Assembly (NCBI GenBank): GCA_028701415.1
Contig: JAQVQU010000035.1
Coordinates: forward strand, 1-14,176
Reading direction: 5' to 3'
Length of the DNA: 14,176 bases
Source: Clostridia bacterium
GTDB lineage: Bacteria; Bacillota; Clostridia; Christensenellales; DTU072
Shown: positions 7,601 to 14,176 of the stretch, one piece after another
Layout of the letters: each line of letters opens with the position of its first letter
How positions within the stretch are numbered: the first letter of the stretch is position 1
Made by a program: the position numbers and the translations under genes
The notes under the pieces: generated by a model
What the model was told of the DNA's origin: nothing
Database searches by the model: none
Seen by the model: the letters and a program-made list of their open reading frames with translations, nothing else

Positions 7601-9178
7601 AAACTGTTTTATCAAAGAAAAAAGGGAGTTTGAAATGTTCTTACCTTCCGAAATAGCTTCTTCTTTAGGTTTCTCAGCAATTCCCAACCAGGGTATGGCT
7701 GAGGGGGTAATACTGAACCCTTCTGTAATTTTTGTGAAAATTTCCCCAGCTCTCTTTACCCTTTCGAGCATGGATAAATAATCACTGTAAGAACATAACA
7801 ATACATCGTTTGGGGAAGTAAATTCCAGGGGTTCAATTTCGCTATTTTTTAAAAGGTTGTCTATAACCCCGTATATACTAATATCTGACAATACTTCCTT
7901 GCCAAACATATTTATATAGTATTTTCTCATTTCCATAAGAGCCGTATTCTTTTTATCAAGCACGCTCTTTCTTTCAGAATCATAGTTCATACTATTTTCC
8001 GAAACTGTATTTTCGAGAACCTCAACTAATGATTTATGTATCCCTGATACATTTATTTTAGCGGCGTCAGCCTCATTTTCGTAATCCAGCCTAAGAACAA
8101 ACTTTTGAATTTCTCTAGGTAGTTTCCGGCACACTTCACCTAGCGCAGAAAGTTTCTTAGAAACAAATAATATTCTCTTTCCCTCGGCAAGTAGAGTGCT
8201 TATCATATTCGCTATTGTCTGAGTTTTTCCTGTCCCCGGTGGACCTTTTATTAAAAGGCTTTCACCCTTCAAAACCCGAGCTACAATTCTTTCTTGCACT
8301 GAGTCATAAGGGAGAACAAACAAAGGTGGGGAACTGAGAGATTTCTGCATCTCTTCGGTTTTCTCTCCTAAGTACATTCTTCTGATAAGCTTGTTATTTA
8401 ATATTTCCTTTTTATTCCTCTTAATGTCATAGTACATAGTAACATCGTCGTGGCGATAAGTAGATATAGCAACAACATCTTTCTCTACCAAGATCATATC
8501 CTGGCTATCTTCACTTTTACAACCTTCGATATAACTTGATAAACTATATAAGTATTTAAGAACATCAAAACTTTTCAAATCTACAGGACTATCAATATCC
8601 TCAGATGGAAGGGGCATTTTTTCGGCATTATAGTCCCCAAATGTCTGTCTGAATTTATGATAAAAACAGGGGTTAAAATAAACTTCATCATCTACAAACT
8701 CTATTGAAATTGGTTGAAAATCTCCCGTTCTAAGCAGCTTTATTGGAAATATTAAAATTGGAGACCTAAATGTTTGCTGGGTATCTTCCCCTAGGGTCAA
8801 TGTCCATTTAATGCTCCCAAGCGAAAGAAAAACCGGGTTATTTCCCTTAGCTGTAGTTTCTTTAATGGCACTATCTACGAACTTATTAAGTTCACGAGGG
8901 TCATTATTTCCATTAATATTTATCCAATCATATATGTTTATTTGATTACCGAAGATATTCTCATTATCAGATAGAGAACTTTTCCTAAGAGTGGTTGTCC
9001 CAACTTTTCCTATTTTTTCCTTTATGGTCTCATAAACATCATAAGAAAGGGACTCAACACCTTCTTTTAGCAATAAAAAGCAAGCTCCTCCCCTTCCCGA
9101 ATTCAAGTCTATAAGCTTATTTGAGCTTTCTTCGTTGATATGTAAAAGTTCTATTAAATATTTATCAATTGTATCCAT
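4619..9178 (-). CDS. DUF4011-type superfamily 1 helicase with degenerate MTES_1575-like nuclease tail
   Basis: The product is 1519 residues. The N-terminal region (about 90-230) fits the DUF4011 domain common in such proteins (NPVFLSLGSIKW, SPILIFPIKLLR, YFNPCFYHKF). The Upf1/Dna2-like helicase motifs are complete: Walker A GPPGTGKT (312-319), motif Ia ILFVSKK, motif II DEASQ (1118-1122), motif III VGDEWQMPP, HYRS (1190), motif V VQGRE (1318-1322) and motif VI VAVTRAQ (1359-1365). About 800 mostly helical residues lie between motifs I and II, as usual for this type. The tail (about 1400-1519) aligns with Vsr-like MTES_1575 endonuclease domains through RYPDTLESRGWNLYRIFAYDW. The expected iD is IP (P1444) and ECDG is MVEN (1460-1463), so cleavage is unlikely. 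ATG 9178 was chosen because AAAGGA precedes it by four bases. A TTG 27 bases upstream has no such site. It probably remodels nucleic acid; a defence role is inference. Confidence 0.92.
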   Translation of the reverse strand: MDTIDKYLIELLHINEESSNKLIDLNSGRGGACFLLLKEGVESLSYDVYETIKEKIGKVGTTTLRKSSLSDNENIFGNQINIYDWININGNNDPRELNKFVDSAIKETTAKGNNPVFLSLGSIKWTLTLGEDTQQTFRSPILIFPIKLLRTGDFQPISIEFVDDEVYFNPCFYHKFRQTFGDYNAEKMPLPSEDIDSPVDLKSFDVLKYLYSLSSYIEGCKSEDSQDMILVEKDVVAISTYRHDDVTMYYDIKRNKKEILNNKLIRRMYLGEKTEEMQKSLSSPPLFVLPYDSVQERIVARVLKGESLLIKGPPGTGKTQTIANMISTLLAEGKRILFVSKKLSALGEVCRKLPREIQKFVLRLDYENEADAAKINVSGIHKSLVEVLENTVSENSMNYDSERKSVLDKKNTALMEMRKYYINMFGKEVLSDISIYGVIDNLLKNSEIEPLEFTSPNDVLLCSYSDYLSMLERVKRAGEIFTKITEGFSITPSAIPWLGIAEKPKEEAISEGKNISNSLFSLIKQFSKDTDEYFLIKRLSLKAIYSLTEYNDKYSSIFSIDNLSPLRGILTEGLDGLKKGIKDIEYAESLAPGFIDLFDEEKFEISDDIDLNLPIGFIKALKEDINIYNQANGIFSGDISLHKVIETLDRFVELKDLIEETRSKAAIVFRKEELEDRKNENIFFEAKEAFLKYEEISQIDKPKNFDLRGKSSLKKLLKFLNKDILGYFEVIIKGTDSAFNYINYQKEANKCLSDISRTLITQISPSQATTLHRFLSMFKKDKKKEAKVYYDCMISLLPEIERAAEHLGLEDYSTLSLYELDKIYRGRDIYRIMKKISDKVRSITGIDIKPRDKETFAECKAFVNAVIEIKNLMDNSLTDPEGSKQNSIEDNFYGRVKSVSEKLTEVNKTIKFKEVLDSLFEFAKRFLPSEYYRKEGEAKFCDLKTFSSLVSDKTLADACIEFENLTKKVPPIDIGAFFRPFVSGEREDCKYHPIGDIFERSYYSILISAIISSLGDNDSLFGRRINSLFNSYKEAEARLLELNVKSVAELSEARINKKSELYDFLRTNRSMYKVCRLFFKEKAEAILSLKRCFVMSPSTVSLLLRREEYNNFDVLIADEASQISPEYLIPSLFRSKQCVIVGDEWQMPPIKHFVRKNSVNTLEEGMEPITSAMELCVVNNAFPIEELICHYRSKTESLIAYSLHKYYPKMKTFPAVFPISDEVGIKDVRVNGTSSAGENDVEAKKVLEILRSHFEENYEEGKGLKKSVGIVVFGEKQQALIEKYISADKELCKKRNISLSIPKEDGKEIFFLETIEKVQGREINTMILSITYGRNESGEVRQTFGQLNRGNLGERIFNVAVTRAQDSIFLVHSIGYEDIPTNSSVAYIRDYLEMAERLSESNFVSTKIEKGLVLDIAKYLESLGLSRERIIINYGVTDNSIRIPIAILSEDLSFAQLGLMVENYVGIEDYVDSSVRYPDTLESRGWNLYRIFAYDWATNNHAEKVKLKKALEGFVLSRK

Positions 9179-9182
9179 ATAT

Positions 9183-9188
9183 TCCTTT
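9183..9188 (-). promoter_or_regulatory. Ribosome binding site that sets the helicase start
   Basis: AAAGGA on the minus strand lies four bases before the ATG at 9178. The alternative in-frame TTG at 9205 is inside a hairpin (9199-9216) and has no Shine-Dalgarno. Confidence 0.6.
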
Positions 9189-9198
9189 ATTTTGTTGC

Positions 9199-9216
9199 TA
9201 GGCAATTATTTGCCTA
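9199..9216. repeat. Perfect 7-bp hairpin in the leader of the helicase gene
   Basis: TAGGCAA and TTGCCTA pair perfectly around a 4-base loop, 20 bases before the helicase ATG. On the minus strand no U-tract follows, so it is not an intrinsic terminator. It sits in the widest gap (92 bases) of the upstream part of the cluster and could act as an RNA processing or stability element. Chance is also possible at this length. Confidence 0.5.
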
Positions 9217-9270
9217 TTTAACTCTCATTTTTTCTAAAATTCCTCTATTGGTTTAAAAGACAGCGAAATT

Positions 9271-11247
9271 CTATTCTAATTGGGCCATAGACCATCTTTC
9301 TCCAGCGGCAATAAGGGTATCAGCCTCAAATATTCTTGCATCGGCCTCAAAACACTGAACATAATATGCATCCTTATCTTTCACTAAATCAATATACATA
9401 CCTTGGTTAATTTTCCATTCTTTAGCTCTGGATCGGGATATCCCTAGTTCTGTAAAATGCCAATCTTTCCAACCAGTATTTATAATTGTATGCTGAAAGG
9501 AATGAAACATTTCATGACAAACACAAGTAAACGCAGCCGTGAAATCCCTCATATCTTCGAGTCTGTACTTAATGACAGCGCCCCCATCACAACAAAGACC
9601 CATTGCGCCTTCCTTGGGGAAATTTTTCTTTTCAATAACCTGAACATCAGGATCAAACTCGGTATTAATAATTTTTGATAGCAGTTTAGAGGCTCTTGTT
9701 AATCTTATCGTCAAATCTTCTTTTTCAATTGTTGCTAGAATGTTCCCATTCTCCCCATTTAAAAGGCAATATTTAACGCAGAGTCCTGCCTTTTCTAAAA
9801 GAGAAAAATTCGGGTTATCTAGAATTCTTCGGATATTTTTTTCATCATACTCCCTTAGAATGTCGTAATCATAAGGAACTCCTACTCTTTTTTCCCTTTT
9901 TAATCCGCTATCCTTAATTACTTCCCCCCAATCTAGATCAATTAATTGATCCTGGGAGGGAAGGTCTGATAAATATATTAGAGCTAAAGCTTTATTCTGT
10001 TCCGATATATACCTTGCTTTACTTTTCCACTTTTCTCCGTCATATGCAGTATAAGTAATAACTAGTTCGTTAAAGCCTATAAAACCCATAAACTTACACT
10101 CTTTTTTTACAAACTGAACATCTTCTTCATTATTAATAATTTTTAACCCTTTTAGTTCTTCTATTATTGGGTTGAAAAAAGGGAGAGTAAAGTAACTATA
10201 GCTAATAGAGGGCTTATTCTCTGCTTCTAAAAAAAACTCTGTTAATTTTTTGTACACGATCTTGCATCCACTTTTGTCATGAATAAAAACAGTTATTCCA
10301 AGGATTTGTAGCTCATAAATATTTTTTATTATTTCTTCCTCTATGCTGGATGCATTTAAATAGTTAATAAGGAGCAGAAATCTACATTTATCCCTGAGTG
10401 ATTCGAAAATATATTCCCTTGTTGTCTTGTTGTTTTTAGAGAGCTTTTCAAGGTCCATAACACTCCCCAATAAATTATTCCTGAAAATATATGAATCAAA
10501 AAGAAACTCTACTTCCTCTTGGAAAGGTGATAATATAACCCTAATTTTTGCCTCAGCTTTTTCCTCATCGAGCAATCTAGAATAGTATTTATAGTGTCTA
10601 TACTTAGTTCTAGAAATTGTATTGATTACCTCTCTTATCGCGGGTCCATAAATGTTGTTTTCAATATCTTCTTTTTGATTAATTATTATCCTTATCTCTC
10701 TATCTAAAATTTCAGTTATCTTCTCGGAAAGGGAATAAAAGGAAACTTCCCCAAAAAGCTTTTCATAATTTTTAGTTTTATTTAAAGCTTTTTCTTTAAT
10801 TTTTTCTATTTTCTTGGCGGAATTTTTGAATTCTTTTATCTCCGCTGAAATGGGTTGCCCTGAGGCATCTATGACTTCCTCACGGCAAGAGATTGCCTCC
10901 CTAAAAAAACTTCCTAGCTCCTCTAAAAATACTTCAGCCTTATTCAAAAGTGCCCTTGTGTTAACCAATTCTAATGTTTCTTTTTTTAACGCTTCTTGTA
11001 GAACGCTTAACTGTTTCTTAGCAAAATTAAACTCTTTTTCGGTACACTTACCATCAAAGTAGGACAAAAGTGCAAATTTAATAGAAATCCGATAGATTAG
11101 TCCGGTAGCATTATCTTTATTTTCTCCAATAAGTTTTTTGCCCTCCAACATAGAAAATAACTCATCCCGAGTTTGCCTAAGCTCCGTACTATCCAAGGAT
11201 TGATAGTATACTGTATTAATTCGATTAATCTCGGTTGGATAATGCAT
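9271..11247 (-). CDS. Putative zinc metallopeptidase with long helical N-terminal region
   Basis: The 658-residue product has no signal peptide or membrane helix, so it probably acts in the cytoplasm. The first two thirds are charged and mostly helical (coiled-coil-like around 60-190) and match no family I know. The C-terminal part carries HEMFHSFQH (578-586), a HEXXH zinc-peptidase motif with H578 and H582 as ligands and E579 as the general base. It is preceded by strand-like GGAVIKYR, the usual edge strand before such helices. About 50 residues on, CFEADARIFEAD offers E634 (or E641) as the third ligand, resembling gluzincin-type peptidases. H586 is another candidate. Substrate specificity cannot be read. 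The ATG lies 5 bases after the stop of the coiled-coil gene with no clear Shine-Dalgarno, which suggests coupled translation. Protease activity is likely but the family is unassigned. Confidence 0.85.
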   Translation of the reverse strand: MHYPTEINRINTVYYQSLDSTELRQTRDELFSMLEGKKLIGENKDNATGLIYRISIKFALLSYFDGKCTEKEFNFAKKQLSVLQEALKKETLELVNTRALLNKAEVFLEELGSFFREAISCREEVIDASGQPISAEIKEFKNSAKKIEKIKEKALNKTKNYEKLFGEVSFYSLSEKITEILDREIRIIINQKEDIENNIYGPAIREVINTISRTKYRHYKYYSRLLDEEKAEAKIRVILSPFQEEVEFLFDSYIFRNNLLGSVMDLEKLSKNNKTTREYIFESLRDKCRFLLLINYLNASSIEEEIIKNIYELQILGITVFIHDKSGCKIVYKKLTEFFLEAENKPSISYSYFTLPFFNPIIEELKGLKIINNEEDVQFVKKECKFMGFIGFNELVITYTAYDGEKWKSKARYISEQNKALALIYLSDLPSQDQLIDLDWGEVIKDSGLKREKRVGVPYDYDILREYDEKNIRRILDNPNFSLLEKAGLCVKYCLLNGENGNILATIEKEDLTIRLTRASKLLSKIINTEFDPDVQVIEKKNFPKEGAMGLCCDGGAVIKYRLEDMRDFTAAFTCVCHEMFHSFQHTIINTGWKDWHFTELGISRSRAKEWKINQGMYIDLVKDKDAYYVQCFEADARIFEADTLIAAGERWSMAQLE

Positions 11248-11252
11248 ATTAA

Positions 11253-12731
11253 TCAGTTGTCATTGGAGGTAAGAGAAACTATATCCTTTAGAGCAGTGTT
11301 CTCCTCTCTTACCGGCTCTCTTGTTCCCCCAGTATTTCTTTTTGCCTCTCTCTCCGCTTGTCTCTCTTGTCTTCTCTTCTCTGCTTCTGTTGTCGGATTC
11401 TTAATCGGATCTTCTTTAATTGTTCCTTTCTCTTCCTCCTCTAAAAGTAGTTCATCCAACCCATCCACGATATCCCTTAACACTTCAGATCTATCAAGCA
11501 CCGTTTTCTTTGCCGCAAAGAGCATATTATCAATGGTGTCGATGGCCTCTGATGAGGGAGAAGAGTTGAGAATTTGAAGAAAGTCATTAAAGTTTATGTG
11601 AGAAAAAATATCATAGAAATAATATGGTGACTGGGTTCTAAAGAACTGATAAAAGGTATTCAATATCTCGTAGTTGTCCATTATTCTCTTGGCAAACCTG
11701 AACTGCCCTTTGATGCTGGATAGAATCATCGATCTTGTTTTTATTGTTCTACTAATATCCGACTTCTCATCTTCTAGTTTTTGAATTTCGTCATCAGCTT
11801 CAACTAACGAACATATACCGTTATCAACTTTTTTATCCCATTCCTCTATCTCATCGTCAATTTTTGCTAATCTTGTTTTTAAAGATTTAACCTCTTCGGA
11901 TAGTTTTTCAACCTCTTCCGAGTCCTTCTTTTTTTGAGTCAAGAGAGCAAAAAACTGGTTTGCTGTTTCTTCTAAAGGTTTAACTTTAAGGATTACTGAA
12001 AACTCATCCTCAATAAACACAGCCCCATCTTCTTCTTTGAATCTATCCCTTTTTTCAGGATACTTAACTATAGCTGCCCAGGAAGATGCATCCTGAATTG
12101 CCATATCTAAAAATCTTTCGTTGGTTTTTGTGATCAATTTGTTTTTTGCACTTTCTCTCCAGGCAAGAAGACCTCCTTCTTTAGGAGAACCTACGATTTT
12201 ATATGCTAAATCGTTTGCATTTTTTGATCTAATATCGATTACCGATGAAACAGTATCGTATAACGTTTCCAGTTTTGAAAGTGCTGATTCAAAGATGCTT
12301 CTATCTATATGAGAGTTTTCATCTTGGGCAATTATTTTAATGCCTTCTATTGTTTCCCCCACATATCTTAGTGTCTCTTCTCTAATGTCCATTTCCAACC
12401 TCCTTATCGGAATAATATTGTTATATGAGTCAATTTCATTTTCTATTTTACCCACCTTAACTTTCGCCTTATCATCTATAAGCGTGGCCCATACTTTAGC
12501 TATTTCAACAGCCAGTCCTTTTGTGTCGCTATTAATGCCCACATCGGCGAAGACGTAATCCATCAATTTTTCCATTACATCGCCCGCTTTTCTTCCGAGT
12601 TCTTTACATAGCTCGGAAGCATAGTCAGGACTTTCTAATAAAGAGTAAAACTTTTTAGGCACAATTATTTTGTTAGTGTCAAAAAAATCAATCACTCTTT
12701 GTATTCTTCTGTTCTCTGTTCTATCTACCAT
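11253..12731 (-). CDS. Cytoplasmic coiled-coil protein of unknown function
   Basis: I do not recognise a family. The 492-residue product has no signal peptide or membrane segment. The N-terminal half (1-255) is mainly helical with a mixed alpha/beta patch around 215-255. A clear coiled coil runs from about 259 to 334 (KKKDSEEVEKLSEEVKSLK, then DDEIQKLEDEKSDI). A further helical region (about 340-430) is rich in Phe and Tyr. The tail is highly charged: an acidic LLLEEEE run, then a basic EKRRQERQAEREAKR helix, then a disordered end. Such a layout suits a scaffold or adaptor. ATG 12731 was chosen because GAGGGAG ends seven bases upstream and the preceding gene stops two bases before it. A longer frame from GTG 12749 would overlap that gene. 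Its tight coupling to the zinc-ribbon and peptidase genes suggests a shared complex (inference). Confidence 0.88.
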   Translation of the reverse strand: MVDRTENRRIQRVIDFFDTNKIIVPKKFYSLLESPDYASELCKELGRKAGDVMEKLMDYVFADVGINSDTKGLAVEIAKVWATLIDDKAKVKVGKIENEIDSYNNIIPIRRLEMDIREETLRYVGETIEGIKIIAQDENSHIDRSIFESALSKLETLYDTVSSVIDIRSKNANDLAYKIVGSPKEGGLLAWRESAKNKLITKTNERFLDMAIQDASSWAAIVKYPEKRDRFKEEDGAVFIEDEFSVILKVKPLEETANQFFALLTQKKKDSEEVEKLSEEVKSLKTRLAKIDDEIEEWDKKVDNGICSLVEADDEIQKLEDEKSDISRTIKTRSMILSSIKGQFRFAKRIMDNYEILNTFYQFFRTQSPYYFYDIFSHINFNDFLQILNSSPSSEAIDTIDNMLFAAKKTVLDRSEVLRDIVDGLDELLLEEEEKGTIKEDPIKNPTTEAEKRRQERQAEREAKRNTGGTREPVREENTALKDIVSLTSNDN

Positions 12732-12733
12732 TC

Positions 12734-13909
12734 TTATTCTCCCTCGCACATTTTAATTAGAGTTTCTATCGTTTGATCGTAATCATTCTTTTTTAAACAA
12801 AAATATATATCATCTTCCGAGAAAACATACCTATTCGTAAGGTTTTTCACTATCATTTCCATTATATACTCATTATCTCTCTTTGTGAGCGACTTGTAGA
12901 TCTTTACTGGGGCTTTCCATTTCAAGTACTTGAGATTCAACCCTTTTCCTGTCTTACAGAAGAATAGAAAATGAGATTCTTCCTTGTTTTGGGCAAGAGC
13001 CTCCAGCTCTTTTTCAGTAGATATCTTTCTAAAGGATCCTCTAGCTTCACTATTATTATATGCTTCAGCCACAAGTATTGTTACCAAACCATCAGAGATG
13101 TTACTCCCAAGAGTCTTTTTCACATTATTTTTTGTAAAGTAACTCTTTTCAATAAGTAATTTAAGTTGTTCAGGATTTAAAAGAAAAACTCCAAAAATTG
13201 GGGGAGAAGAATAATCACTTTGTGGACAAATATACGAAAAAACTGTCTCTATGTTCAATCCCTCTTCAAAAGATGTGTTTTTATTATTTAAAGGAATCTC
13301 AGTTTCTCCCAACTCTTTAAGTTTATTTATTATTCTAGTCTTAACATCACTTAAATTATATGCCCTTCCCAAGACTTTTGCTGCACTATTTTCATTTAAG
13401 TTGTTTAATATGTTGAAAGCATTTATTCCTGCCGTCTTTTTTAGTTTTATAAACTCGGAATCGGGAAGATTATTCACTTTCTTGTCATTTTCTCCCGCTT
13501 TTATCGAGGCATTTTTATTAAACAAAACAGCATTGAAAAAAATGTACGCCTTTCTCATCCTTTCTTCGGTAGTGCTATTAGGATCAACATAGCCATTTTG
13601 ATGATAATATCCTAGATTGACCAAAGCATATGGGTTATATGAAAAAGCAGCTTCCTCACAAAGATTTATTGCTTTTTTTAAAGCATCATACCTCTCAGTT
13701 CTATCCACATTATTTTTATTTAACAGCCACTGCTCGTTGAAAATCAGCTCGGACAAGACAAATTTTTCATTGTTTTCGGCGTCAACCACCAGCTCTGACT
13801 CTTCACTGGGATAAATGCTTTGTTTACAGTGTGGACAATGCCAGCTTCCGTTAAACAATTCTAAAGGTTTCTCATAAAATTTACCGCACGCTTTATTGGT
13901 GCATTGCAT
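12734..13909 (-). CDS. Zinc-ribbon protein with TPR/Sel1-like helices
   Basis: The 391-residue product opens with a zinc ribbon: C3-x4-C8, then C25-x2-C28 (HCPHCKQ), with the ribbon ending at about residue 33. Residues about 70-140 show helical hairpins like Sel1/TPR repeats (ALKKAINLCEEAA, NPYALVNLGYYHQNG, then RMRKAYIFFNAV), which usually bind proteins. The rest (about 150-391) is alpha/beta without a motif I recognise. There is no signal peptide or membrane segment, so it is cytoplasmic. The ATG at 13909 has AGGAGG five bases upstream, placed in the 11-base gap after the Ig-like gene. It is the first complete gene of the run and stops two bases before the next start. It may recruit or hold the other components (inference from domain type). 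Mechanism is unknown. Confidence 0.88.
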   Translation of the reverse strand: MQCTNKACGKFYEKPLELFNGSWHCPHCKQSIYPSEESELVVDAENNEKFVLSELIFNEQWLLNKNNVDRTERYDALKKAINLCEEAAFSYNPYALVNLGYYHQNGYVDPNSTTEERMRKAYIFFNAVLFNKNASIKAGENDKKVNNLPDSEFIKLKKTAGINAFNILNNLNENSAAKVLGRAYNLSDVKTRIINKLKELGETEIPLNNKNTSFEEGLNIETVFSYICPQSDYSSPPIFGVFLLNPEQLKLLIEKSYFTKNNVKKTLGSNISDGLVTILVAEAYNNSEARGSFRKISTEKELEALAQNKEESHFLFFCKTGKGLNLKYLKWKAPVKIYKSLTKRDNEYIMEMIVKNLTNRYVFSEDDIYFCLKKNDYDQTIETLIKMCEGE

Positions 13910-13920
13910 ATTTGCCTCCT

Positions 13921-14176
13921 CTAAGCCTCAATTATAGAGTAATTCTGCTCATACCCCGTGAATGTGTAATTATTACTTGTATATAAAACTTTAACCTTAT
14001 AACTCCCCACCTGTGTCGGGGCTGATAAAAGTTTTGTCGTTCCCTGATAGTATTCATATCCAGTAACAGTTACTCCTGTCTCGTAGCTCTTTCCACTAAG
14101 CACAACTGTAGGCTCAATGGCGCTCCCGGTATATTCAAAAGAAGAGCCAGTCCACTCAAAAACTTCTGCCTTCTTA
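13921..14176 (-). CDS. C-terminal end of an Ig-like (MBG-type) extracellular protein, 5' end outside the window
   Basis: The frame is open to the right edge and ends with TAG at 13921. About 84 residues are visible, and a GTG at 14103 is an internal codon rather than a start. They form one beta-sandwich repeat: FEYTGSAIEPTVVLSG, then a G-rich middle, then QVGSYKVKVLYTSNNYTFTG and a final YSIIEA. This is the pattern of MBG/Ig-like repeats in large secreted or surface proteins of Gram-positive and related bacteria: YTG with Pro near the start, VGSYKV and NY near the end. No LPXTG or membrane anchor follows, so the protein ends at the repeat and may be held by its N-terminus or secreted. It is 11 bases from the zinc-ribbon gene on the same strand, so it may share the transcript, although its compartment differs from that of the cytoplasmic genes downstream. 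Confidence 0.8.
   Translation of the reverse strand, partial: KKAEVFEWTGSSFEYTGSAIEPTVVLSGKSYETGVTVTGYEYYQGTTKLLSAPTQVGSYKVKVLYTSNNYTFTGYEQNYSIIEA

Noticed and set aside
7305..7781. 158-codon open frame on + strand inside the helicase gene
   Set aside because: It is antisense to a gene with clear helicase motifs, has no Shine-Dalgarno and no recognisable product. Long antisense frames are expected by chance here.
9214..9228. Four-residue leader ORF (ATG AGA GTT AAA TAG) before the helicase hairpin
   Set aside because: It is too short and encodes no run of regulatory amino acids. No alternative hairpin or terminator supports attenuation.
11173..11577. 134-codon open frame on + strand across the peptidase/coiled-coil junction
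   Set aside because: It has a Ser/Leu-rich composition typical of the reverse of a charged helical gene, and no domain or ribosome binding site. Treated as a shadow.
1..14176. CRISPR arrays, tRNA/rRNA genes, transposases, integrases or long flanking repeats
   Set aside because: I looked for repeat-spacer patterns, cloverleaf-like genes and transposase motifs on both strands and saw none.

Overview
The window is AT-rich (about one third G+C by eye) and uses strong AGGAGG-type ribosome binding sites. It has standard-code stops: TGA ends both the helicase and the coiled-coil gene, and TGG is the normal Trp codon, so this is not a code-4 mycoplasma. The likely host is a low-GC Gram-positive-type bacterium (Bacillota or a neighbouring group). 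The Ig-like surface-protein tail at the right edge fits that, but nothing here names a genus. There are no tRNAs, rRNAs, transposases, integrases or CRISPR repeats, and no gap over about 150 bases lacks a gene.

Layout. One gene at the left (76-1374, + strand) encodes a three-helix membrane protein with a Ser/Tyr-rich outer domain. It converges on a 9-bp hairpin (1376-1401) that can terminate both strands. The rest is on the minus strand. In the direction of transcription the order is: the 3' end of an Ig-like (MBG-type) extracellular protein (14176-13921, cut by the window); a zinc-ribbon/TPR-like protein (13909-12734); a coiled-coil protein (12731-11253); a protein with a C-terminal HEXXH zinc-peptidase motif (11247-9271); a 1519-residue DUF4011-type superfamily 1 helicase with a nuclease-like tail that has lost its acidic residues (9178-4619); a small basic helical protein (4495-3761); a Vps4/katanin-type classical AAA ATPase with an MIT-like helical N-terminus (3751-2576); and two tandem membrane proteins with C-terminal SHOCT domains (2444-1986 and 1907-1461).

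How the genes may work together. Spacings of 2, 5, 9 and 11 bp, with ribosome binding sites overlapping the preceding stop codons, indicate a polycistronic unit at least from 13909 to 9271. A second tight pair is the helical protein plus AAA ATPase, possibly with its own promoter near 4528. A large helicase, a protease-like protein, a remodelling AAA ATPase with a dedicated helical partner, and several novel helical or adaptor proteins together look like an accessory system, perhaps for defence or stress. I know of no described system with this gene set. Joint function is inference; the domain calls for the helicase, the AAA ATPase, the HEXXH motif and the SHOCT domains rest on visible motifs.
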